From: Protostelium mycophagum
Lineage: Eukaryota; Evosea; Variosea; Protosteliida; Protosteliaceae
Direction of reading: 5' to 3'
DNA: 32,331 nucleotides
Assembly (NCBI GenBank): GCA_002081555.1
Contig: MZNV01002223.1
Coordinates: 1 to 32,331 of the forward strand
Below the pieces are notes generated by a model, which was given only the letters and a program-made list of their open reading frames with translations, did not search any database and was not told where the DNA came from. A program made the position numbers and the translations under genes. Below, in pieces: positions 22,801 through 31,361 of the stretch (the stretch's first letter is position 1; each line of letters opens with the position of its first letter).

Positions 22801-23554
22801 GTCATCCACCGAGATTTGGCAGCAAGAAATATCCTGCTGAACAGCGCAATGACAGCGAAGGTGAGCGTTGTAGTTTGACAGCACGATGACAGAGCTTAGG
22901 TGAGTGACTTTGGGCTATCACGTGAGGCAAATGAGGGATCAAAGAATAAGACGGTATCCGCTGTTGGTCCGCTTAAATGGATGTCACCAGAAGGTACAGT
23001 TAAATACCTGCGATAAGACGAGGACCAACACATTCGCAGCTATCCTTGAGAGGGAATATTCAAATAAGTCAGACGTGTATTCTTTCGCAATTACAGTGTG
23101 GGAGGTGAGCGTAATTTCTGAAATAGCTTGTGCACAGGATTTAATGAGTACAGATTGTACATAAAAGCGAGCCATACCCAGACATGGAGCCCTTGAACGT
23201 CGCTTTTGCGATTACAACAGATAACATCCGCCCTCAAATCACACCCACATGTGATGAGAGAACACAGAAGCTGATGACCAGTGAGTAATCCTCATGGGCC
23301 CATCCTTGGGTTTGAATTGACACGATAATGATCTGACATGTGTAGCATGCTGGTCCAGCCAAGTGGAAGCCAGGCCAACCTTTGCGCAGATCGTGGCATG
23401 GTTGACGGGGAAAATCGCTCAACTCGATGACGTCATCGAAGATCACGACGACATTGATGAACACCAAATCAAGCCGTCATTCTTAGATCAAGATGCGATT
23501 GAAGATCACTTGAGGAACAAGGGTTACGAATCGATTTCGATCCAGTACTTATAA
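16837..23554 (+). CDS. Receptor-type kinase: beta-helix repeat ectodomain, one TM helix, tyrosine-kinase-like domain
   Basis: The largest gene here. ATG 16837 opens a signal peptide (MRATTLLLLCAVCCVSG). Next comes a very long ectodomain of Thr/Asn/Ser/Gly-rich units such as GAIFVDGSRDYIYINDSVFS and GLSATNGGAVAIYATS, the pattern of right-handed parallel beta-helices of pectate-lyase or Pmp type. A transmembrane helix (AIIGIVVGVCALAAFLVLLV) lies near 22100-22190. The kinase domain (22310-23430) has IGQGGYGVVYAGEWRG, VAVKQL (Lys codon 22396-22398), VIHRDLAARNILL (Asp codon 22813-22815), VSDFGLSRE (22906-22914) and VGPLKWMSPEA. HRDLAARN and the P-x-K-W-M-x-P-E loop are tyrosine-kinase hallmarks, also seen in some amoebozoan TKL kinases. 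All catalytic residues are present. A short acidic tail ends at TAA 23552-23554. There are over 25 exons with introns of about 35-90 nt, many in phase 1 directly after a Gly-Gly codon pair. Substrate and ligand are unknown. Some splice sites (17640-18130, 18580-18650, 21830-21890) are approximate. Confidence 0.88.
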
Positions 23555-23777
23555 AATTTGTGTAGCAACAGTGATCATTTTGTCAATGTCTCAAACACTC
23601 ATGAATTGCGGTCATGAGAAGTTTGGAAAATTCGGTGCCATTTTCCCTCGCCACGGGATCACTTTTTTTCTAGTAACCGATAATATTGGAAGATTGTGTC
23701 TTGGCGCTGGTTGCGTGGCTGACGAGGATTTGGAATGTGTTCTTTATTTCAATGTGAAACAAAGTGAGCTCACGCCA

Positions 23778-24223
23778 TCAAGGGAACGCCCTCTGAGTAA
23801 GCTTGTGTCTTTTGCATGTTGTGGCTGAGTGAAGTGCAGAGGAGACACCAAATCCAACAGCAGAGAGGATATACATTGAGTGAATCATTTCGGAGAAGAA
23901 TAAAGCTGCATAATAAGGTCAGATATACAACAGGCTCACAATCGCTCACCTCCATATAGGATGTTTATCACGGCTACACAGCCCATTCTATGCTGCAGTG
24001 GAACGTCATTGTTGTAGAATTGTACAGACAATTCAGATCCCGCAAGGCAGAGGGCGAGAATGGTGTTGAGAAGGCACACAAAGGTTCCGTCGTACCTTCC
24101 GCTGAAAACAGCCAGAAGCACCGCGATGGTGACATGGAGAAGCGCTGCGATCGAGGCGGATGCAGTCAGCACCATGGACTTGGCAGGTGTCTTCGTCTCC
24201 ACTCTTGTATTGTCTGCTCCCAT
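23778..24223 (-). CDS. Small four-helix membrane protein of unknown function
   Basis: Exon 1 (23950-24223) starts MGADNTRVETKTPAKSMVL and exon 2 (23778-23905) ends THKL-like KRHKLTQRAFP at a TGA at 23778-23780, separated by a 44-nt intron. The product is about 133 residues with four hydrophobic segments: LTASASIAALLHVTIAVLLA, FVCLLNTILALCLAGSEL, MGCVAVINILYGALFFSEM and MYILSAVGFGVSSALHSA. Both ends are polar and probably face the cytosol. The layout recalls MARVEL/tetraspan-like proteins, but I recognise no family signature. An AATAAA follows the stop. It is convergent with the receptor kinase, whose stop lies 223 nt away. Confidence 0.7.
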
Positions 24224-24600
24224 CTTGTTCTTCTTGTCTCAGGCTTGTACTTGTTCTTCTGTGTCTGTTCGGGCCCGAACTCCTTGTCGACGTAGGCGAG
24301 ATTGTTTATTTGAAACTCGGCAATGTCACTTCCAATGTTGGAGAAAATTCTTCCAAAAATAGTTCTCATACCGTGATTCTCTACGGTTACTATCGAACCG
24401 ATTCAAAGCTTTATTGATGCTGTAAGGTGGATCTCTCCCACAAGAATAATGAACCCTTGACGCATTCGGGCATGACTCATGACCAACAACATGCGCATAA
24501 TCTCTTCGTCATCATCCTCTTGTCAAACCATAGTTCATCGGTCCATTGTGAGAACTAGAATACCACAGAATTTAACCTCATGATGGGTGTTGAAGTCATC
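24224..24600. other. Spacer between proline dehydrogenase 3' end and the four-helix protein; no gene seen
   Basis: A minus-strand frame at 24166-24369 and plus-strand frames at 23990-24417 overlap the first exon of the four-helix protein in other frames and have no recognisable content. The stretch presumably holds the leader and promoter of that gene. Confidence 0.45.
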
Positions 24601-26799
24601 TCATTCTTTATTGTGTTGAGGTGATTCACCACCGAGTATCCTCCGGCTCACTTCCTGCCTCATCAGCTGCCTCTCAGTCATCGTCCTGCCTACAAGTCCT
24701 TTGTTCTCCTGCATTCTTCTGATCAAATATGGAAGCACGTATTCTACCGGCCCAAAAGGGACGTATTTCGACACGTGAAGTCCTGCAGAAAACTCAGAGA
24801 AATTTCGATAACTCGCGAAAAAAGGCGGGAAAATTTCGAAGGTGAAAGATTGTACGAAAAAGGCGGGAAAATCACCTTGAGCAGCGGCAGCGTAGGATAG
24901 TTGGTCGCACATGCCGTACAATTGACCAAAATGCACGTGGCTGTGTGAAGGCTCGATATTGTTTTTTTTCATGATATCATAGGCCAATTTCACTGAATTT
25001 TCGTTGTGTGTCGCAATCATGAATGAGGTAGATTCCACATTGTTCAGTAAAATCTATGGAAATTTCAGCGAAATTTTTATGAAAATAGAGAGAGATTTCA
25101 CCTCGATTGCGGCGTTGTAGTTTTGGTGTGTCTCCTCGACGGTGTCCAGTACGGGATTTTCATAACCCATCTCTCGCGCCCTTTTAGATTCGGAGTCCAT
25201 ATATGCTCCTAAAAATAGAATTAATCCGTTGCATCAAGAAAGGTCGAACGAACCTCGGACTAATTTGACGCCTAATAAATAATTTTGTTCTTTGGCTCGT
25301 TGTAAATCGGATTTCAATCGTTGTAAACCATCCTTTAGATACATCTGATATGTATTATGTACAATTGGCTCCTACACTTTTCAGAAAAATTCTCCCGCCA
25401 AAATATTTCATTCAAATTTTAAATCCAGATTCCGATCATCACCTTTTGATTGTATTTCTTTGCCATAGATAACGCGATTAAATCGATTGCGGGCTGGAAG
25501 TATGACTGCTCTGCGTCAACCAAGAGTGCCACGCCGTTCTGATGAGCAAGCTGGAACACCTCCTCGGCTCGTTGTAAAACGGATTGTAGTTCCTGAAGTT
25601 CTACATTTGATAGGGGTGAGGGATCCCCCCGCACTATCTGTTGGGGACGAGTGGAGATCTCTCGAAAGTTTCCTGGAAAATTCAGACAAAATACTTTTGG
25701 CGGGAACTGACCGTTCGAGATGTCATCTTTCCATGGAAGAGACATCTCAGGATGACTTTCTTGATATTTCAACAATGTCGTCATTCTCTCCAACAAAGAG
25801 AATGAAGATATCCCTGTTGACCGTTATTTTTCGCGCCAAATTTCGAATTTCAAATCTCAAATCTCACCAGTGATTTTGATGCAAGAGAACGAAGCCATAT
25901 CTTTATGTTGGGCAGAGAAATTGACCGTTTGCTTTATGACATCAACATTCTCCTTGTATTCCTCTTCTGTGCCACCTCCAGACTCTATATTCTTTAATTA
26001 CAAAAAAACTTTTATAAATTCAAAATATAAATAAAACAAAACATTTACCAACTGAATAATCCAAGATAGAGGACAACCCTGTCTTGTGCAGTTTGTCGAC
26101 AATTTGGAGTGTCGACGGAAAATCTTCGCCAGCACAGAACTGCTTGAAAAATGTCCTCTTTACGACCCAATAGACGGGCCCAGAGATCCCCACCTTTTCT
26201 GAGAACTAAGATAGTCACTTGGAGGAATTTTGCATCGATAAATCACTCACATCCAAAAAGGTGGGACCGTATCGCGTGATCAGCTCGATAGAGCACAGTT
26301 TGAGGATGAATAAAGAGAACAACAGATCAGATGTGTTCTTCTTGGCAAAAATGGTGGCGGTATCGTGGGTGTCGATCTGTCCAAAACGATCCAAAGTGGC
26401 GTCCTCCTTCTTTGTCTGTGTATTGTGTCATTTGGTGTAAGTGTTGTTTCTCAAGGGTTCTTGAAACATCGGGAGATGTCAGATGGGCGCACTTCATGAA
26501 AAAGACATCCAATGAATGGACTAACGCTGAAGGAATATTGTCACCTCTTCGGTATCTTTGATCTGATCATTTCCAGTCCCAGTCAAGGTCAGAGCGGCAG
26601 CGGCAGACAAAACAGTCCCTAAAATTAATTTGCCTTTTGGTGAAGACTTCTTCGATGGCTGCGCTGTGATAGAGGGGGGTGGAGGTCCTTCATATTGATA
26701 AGTCGATTGAAACCTCTTCATAGAAAGTGTCGATCTTGGGGTCCATCTGTGTGCTTTTGTGACAACTTTAGGCAAACCGAGGAGACCCGCCATCATCAT
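24601..26799 (-). CDS. PRODH: Proline dehydrogenase, mitochondrial
   Basis: FAD enzyme of the mitochondrial inner membrane that oxidises proline to pyrroline-5-carboxylate and feeds electrons to the respiratory chain. ATG at 26797-26799 starts MMMAGLLGLPKVVTKAHRW, then a Ser/Arg-rich stretch (TPRSTLSMKRFQST) typical of a mitochondrial presequence. Two more ATGs follow directly. The body includes TSDLLFSLFILKLCSIELI, KQFCAGEDFPSTLQIVDKL, ILDYSV, VALLVDAEQSYFQPAIDLIA, GVKLVRGAYMDSESKRAREM, FMIATHNENSVKLAYDIMKK, HVHFGQLYGMCDQLSYAAAA and VSKYVPFGPVEYVLPYLIRR. These are the barrel motifs and the C-terminal FAD/substrate-binding helix of the family. The stop TGA is at 24601-24603. About eight exons; introns contain TTCCCGCC-type motifs (24824, 24861, 25391, 25696). 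No coding break was seen. The exon around 25380-25420 is uncertain. Confidence 0.92.
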
Positions 26800-27845
26800 T
26801 GTTGCGCTTTCTTTGTTTCTTGGCTGGTGTGTTCTTTCCGGTTTCTTGTCTCGTCAATGTCGACCCAACCATTGCGACACAAAAGACTGTCGACGTAAAA
26901 AATTACAACCCGGAAAACTCGTTTGACACCTCTACGAAACAAAGAAAACGAGGGCAACATGTCATCAACTTCTTTGCTCCATCAGCCGGCTCAGCGACAA
27001 TCAGCGGATCACTATGGTATTGTATTGTCATGATAAATTACAACGAAAAGACAAGACAAACAGCAACCGACCTCATATAATAAGGGTCAAACTGGGAAGA
27101 ACGCTCAGAGGGATACATGGATTTCAACTGTTATTGAGATAAAACAGAATGAAGAGATGGGACAACGTGTCAGTCAGTTTGACGGGAAAAGTTTCAAAAC
27201 TATTGAGACACTTTTTCCTCAACAGAAATAACGTTGGGTTTATATGTGATTCTCTTTATACGACAATCAGCGGATCACTATGGTATTGTATTGTCATGTT
27301 CAATTACAACAGTAAGCTTGGAGTGATTTGTTTGCTTGTACCACGGTATCACTGATACGGTCGACAGCACGAGGTGAGCTCAACAACATCTTTTGTGATA
27401 AAGCTCCACAATTCGAGAAATTTCAAATTCTGCAAGACTCGAGCCATTCATGTACAACTTGGTGCGACAAAAAAAAACTACCAATATTCGATGAAAAGCA
27501 GAAGAAAATTCGTGGAACTTCGAAGGAGAAAAATTATTGAGATTCAACTGAAATATCGCCTTTTTAATTTATGTGAAGTCCAAACTGTGAAGCTGGTAAT
27601 CACTGCACATCCCTCTCAAAACCACCGAAGGGCTTGAGTCCCATACATTCATCCCTGCTGTCAGCCCACTGTTTCGCAGTTTTTGATGAAATTTCTACCC
27701 AGTTCCGTGTTTCGTAAAAACCTTCTTCACGGTAAATTACGTATCATTCGGCGTTAACATTTGACACATTTTTAGTAGATTTCATTTTACGTACGACGTT
27801 TCGTTTTGGCTCAGCCTCACAACAACAAAAACTCAACACAACACA
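26800..27845. other. Region upstream of GRG-1-like gene; direct repeat, no confident gene
   Basis: A frame open from 26799 to 27080 gives a signal-peptide-like start, but it has no ATG at its beginning and lies against the proline dehydrogenase start. Frames at 27149-27355 and 27374-27637 share no known family. A 50-nt direct repeat is the clearest structure. 27640-27845 should hold the promoter and leader of the GRG-1-like gene. Confidence 0.45.
26995..27309 (+). repeat. Pair of dispersed 49-50-nt direct repeats
   Basis: CGACAATCAGCGGATCACTA, then TGGTATTGTATTGTCATG, occurs at 26995-27032 and again, identically, at 27261-27298. The match continues imperfectly through ATTACAAC to about 27044 and 27309. 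Offset is 266 nt. Both copies read TISGSLWYCIVM in the forward frame, followed by Ile or Phe and then NYN. Confidence 0.85.
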
Positions 27846-28061
27846 ATGGAAACCATCAAGAACGCCGCCAACTACGTCAGCGAATCCGTCCAGAGCGCCG
27901 TCTCCGGAACATCAAAGGAGGCCAACAAGGAGGTCGCCAAGGACTCTAACCAGAGCATCGGAACCAGATTGAACGCCGGTGTTGACGCCGCCAAGGACAA
28001 GATGGAGGAGACCGGACACGACGCCAAGGCCGAGGGATATAAGCAGAAGGCTACCCACTAA
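27846..28061 (+). CDS. GRG-1/CCG-1-like glucose-repressible small protein
   Basis: A single-exon, 71-residue protein: METIKNAANYVSESVQSAVS, GTSKEANKEVAKDSNQSIGT, RLNAGVDAAKDKMEETGHDA, KAEGYKQKATH. The segments KNAANYVSESVQ, SKEANKEVAKD and IGTRLNA match almost residue for residue the fungal glucose-repressible GRG-1 (clock-controlled CCG-1) family in sequence and length. It is polar, without cysteine or tryptophan, and probably largely disordered. In fungi these proteins are very abundant in starvation and stress; their molecular role is not settled. Codon use is strongly biased to C- and G-ending codons (GCC, GTC, AAG, ATC), unlike the neighbouring genes, as expected for very high expression or recent transfer. 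The leader holds an AC-rich stretch (CAACAACAAAAACTCAACAC) just before the ATG. Confidence 0.92.
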   Translation: METIKNAANYVSESVQSAVSGTSKEANKEVAKDSNQSIGTRLNAGVDAAKDKMEETGHDAKAEGYKQKATH

Positions 28062-28230
28062 ATAAATACGATACGAAGAACACAACTGTTTTTTGTTTAT
28101 AACACTCAAATTCATAGTTGCGATAAGAACATACGTTAGTTGATGCAAAGATTAAGCTGTTGCTGTGTGCAGTTGTAGAACTGTTCCAAATTGGTGAGTT
28201 CTATTTATAGATCATCAAAGCTGTTCTGGA

Positions 28231-29689
28231 TTATTTTTTTTCTTTTATCATCACGAATTCTCTCGAGCTGAATCCAAACTTGATGACGTCCTTCTCCATG
28301 AGCTCTACATATCTGCTCGTCGGTATCTTTACTCCGTTTAAGAAGGTTCCATTGGTTGATTCTAAATCGATAATGTAAGGCTTGATCACGGAAATGGTCT
28401 TGATTGATTCGGGATCATCAATCTGTTGGTGATCAGATCATGATCTGCATTGAATTATCTTTGTACTGAATTTATATTTTCGGAATTTTCAATTACAAAA
28501 CATGTTCAAAATGTTTATGAACATTGCCACAAAATTGGTTGCAGCACTTTCTTTGATTATTATCGCTGCGGCACAATCACAGCACAGAATCCTCATCCAT
28601 ATGTTACCTCGATCCTTCTGTATTGAATAACGGCGTGTTGTTTTGAGATGGAAGGGTGCTCTTGTGGCACATCTGCCACGCTTCTGTCTTTGCCAAATAA
28701 AAAGCAGCTCTTTTTTGACAGCACCAAGGGCTCTAAAGCTTCATCGCCTTTGAAGGGATGCAGCCTCCAAAACTCTACCGGCCTATTACCGTGAGATATC
28801 ACGTTAAGATCTTTCAGGACTTTGTCTTGCAAAAATGGCACAAAAGACACTTTGAATTTCTTTACAACAGAAAATGTGCAGAGCGAAGCACATTATCACA
28901 ATAAAATCACGGTAGTTAACGTGGAACTCACATGGCTGCGTCAGCAGGTTCCGAGAATTTGAGCACTGCGCCTGTTTCTGTTGTTCTGCTCTCTTCTGAC
29001 AATTTCCCGGAAAGTTCAAAATTAGCCTTGGCCTTCTTCTTCTTTTTCTTCTTTTTATTCTCATCACTGAGCACCATCAGTTTTGTGTGAAAAGGTAACA
29101 ACACGTTGATAACCGCGAAAATTTACGGTTATGTACTGTACAATTTTTTGATTTTTTGAATATGATGGTTCGATTTTAGAACATTAATGATCCACATCAA
29201 TTTTGTCTTTGTAGTTCTGTGGTGTCTCGACGAAAGATCGACAAACAAAAGAATCATGTTCATCACCTGTCTGAAGAACTCTCATCGTCATTCCTTGGTT
29301 TACCGTATTCATACTTGGAATAATCTTCTTCTTCTTTGTCAAAGGCAAACTTCTTTTTACGACCACCCTGGTGCCTTCTAGGAGAGCTGCTCGATTCTCC
29401 TCTGCCTCTTTTATCACCTATGTTATTGATTAGACTCGGAAGGGCAACAGTAAGCGAACTACTCACGACCTCTATCTGAATCAGATCTTCTGGGAGATCG
29501 ATTCCGTCTTCTATTATCATCATCTACAATAATGAGAAGGTAAAGAAAGAACGAAACAGTACCATCATGACGTCTGCTGTGGCGAGAGGGAGAATCACGA
29601 CGTTTGGGAGATCTCGATCTTGATCTCGATCTCTTAGAACGTGAAGGTGAGCTTCTTCTGGGTGAACTTCTTCGGTCTGGGCTTCCCAT
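28231..29689 (-). CDS. SNIP1: SNIP1-like FHA-domain protein (RS-rich splicing-associated factor)
   Basis: A nuclear protein of the SNIP1 family, which joins the activated spliceosome and binds phospho-threonine through its FHA domain. The ATG at 29687-29689 starts an arginine/serine-rich tail (MGSPDRRSSPRRSSPSRSKR and on). Small introns join it to DDDNRRRNRSPRRSDSDR and SSSPRRHQGGRKKKFAFD. The conserved pre-FHA motif is KKAKANFELSGKLSEES, then VLKFSEPADA. The FHA domain reads VEFWRLHPFKGDEALEPLVL, LFGKDRSVADVPQEHPSISK, QHAVIQYRRIE, then after an intron of roughly 165 nt VIKPYIIDLESTNGTFLNGV and VIKFGFSSREFVMI. SISKQH and the SxxNGT loop are the phosphopeptide-binding residues. The stop TAA is at 28231-28233. 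The gene is convergent with GRG-1 and divergent from ESCO. Confidence 0.92.
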
Positions 29690-29798
29690 TCTTGTTGTGA
29701 CGTATCTGATTTTTGTTCATGAGGAAACGATGTCCTCGTTGTAAAGCCACCGTTTGTTCCCGCCTTCTTTTCAAATTTGCAAACATCACAAGACATCG

Positions 29799-31244
29799 AT
29801 GGAGATCAACCCGTGAGCTCTAAATCTATCCAGATGCACCTTGTCTAACATAACACAGACAAGATCAGAATGGGAATAAAAGGAAATTTGTCACATATTC
29901 AAGGTGTCGAAGTTCAAGCAGAAATCATACAAGAGAAGTGCGCCAAAAGACTGAGGATGTAACACCTGCCGATAATATAGAAGCAGAAACGAGTTCATCC
30001 CAAGAGCCTCCGTCATCTTCTCAAAATCCATCAGAGGTCAGCTCTCGGTCAAAGTTTTCAATCTAAAAAATGATCAGCCAATAATCGAAGAGAAGACTAT
30101 CTCAAATATGGAACAACTGCCCAAAGAACCAACAGTCTTAATCAACACGATCAATTGCGAGGGCTGTGGCATGGTCTTCACTGTAGGTCATGGCACAGAG
30201 GAAGCCGCTCACAGAGCTCACCACACACGATTGATGACAAAAAGAGAACACTTACAATTTCCGGGATGGAGGGATGAAGTTGTCGTAAAGAGGTACCTCA
30301 CATGTTTGTTTATTTCTGAATAAAGAAAGGTTCGGACAATCAGAGAGGATCGTGATGATCACCCATGAACATCCAAAAACAAAGAGCAAAAAGGTACAAA
30401 ATTTGTCATCATCAAATGATCGTGGCTGATTATGTCAATAGGTCTGCGAGATTGTCTCAAGAGTGGATGATGAATTGGGCTATGTCCCTTCTGGTGCACA
30501 CTATGACCAACAACAAACGGTGGGTACTCTATTTCTCCATGATCTCTGAAATGGTCAAGGTATTTCTGTACATCACAGGCAAGAAAGTGTCGGGATGCAT
30601 AATGGCAGAGACAATAGAAGAAGCCTCACCAGTGATTCCCCTCTATGACGGCGAATCCACCAGGTCATCCTTCTACATGTGCTTTGAAATGCCAAAAATT
30701 GACACTGGCACAGTGATGATCAGGGCTCAATTGGAATGAGATGTTCGAAGGAAAAGAAGACGGCTTCTTGTGGCATCAGCAGGATATGGGTACATCCAAG
30801 GGATAGAAGACGACACATTGCCACGAGGTAGCTTTTGCATTTTTCCGCGATGACGAAGCTGTTTTCGGTCATTATTTGTCACTGTGAAATATAAATGTTT
30901 ATTCTTTTTTATTTTGGCATAGGTCCAAGCTCTGCTGCATGGAATTAAATCACTGAAGACATATAAAGACATCCTTTCGATATTTCATATCGATGTCTCT
31001 GCAGCAGAGCTGCAGATCTAAAGAATGTGAAAGTCACCATAAATAACAATATTTAAATTTTAAATTTGACAGGCTCCTCGACGCGACGAGAGCGAATCTG
31101 GTGTATGGATGTGTCATTCCAACATCTATGACTGCATTCACGCAGCCCACACCGGACGGAAACACTTTATTCTGCCATTACACTGGTTCAAAGAACTTTT
31201 TGGTCTACAAGCCATCCTCCATCATGATAAATGAGACGTCATAG
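29799..31244 (+). CDS. Eco1/ESCO-like cohesin acetyltransferase
   Basis: A chromatin enzyme that acetylates the cohesin subunit SMC3 in S phase to establish sister-chromatid cohesion. The proposed start is a 14-nt first exon (ATGGAGATCAACCC, 29799-29812), a 46-nt intron, then exon 2 from 29859 with a basic stretch (NGNKRKFVTYSRCRSSS) and an acidic Ser-rich linker. A later ATG at 29870 is in another frame. The C2H2 finger follows: INCEGCGMVFTVGHGTEEAA, HRAHHTRL, then FPGWRDEVVVKR. The acetyltransferase part has VCEIVSRVDDELGY, VSGCIMAETIEEA, ASCGISRIWVHPRDRRRHIA (the acetyl-CoA loop region), and after a 240-nt intron LLDATRANLVYGCVIPTS, TAFTQPTPDGNTLFCHY and KNFLVYK. These align closely with human ESCO2. 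The stop TAG is at 31242-31244. The splice around 30660-30725 is unresolved. Confidence 0.88.
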
Positions 31245-31361
31245 ATGATGTAATTTCTCTTCATTTAGCAAAACTTCATGTATATTGAATTTCACAAAAA
31301 AATCCCAAAATCTCACAAAAATATTAAATTAAATTTCACTTATATTATTCTTGTATTTATT

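Noticed and set aside
23571-23828. Plus-strand frame after the receptor kinase
   Set aside because: It overlaps the last exon of the four-helix protein antisense and has no family resemblance.
26799-27080. Secreted small protein (signal-peptide-like start LRFLCFLAGVFFPVS)
   Set aside because: The frame does not begin with ATG and abuts the proline dehydrogenase start codons on the other strand; no upstream exon is visible.
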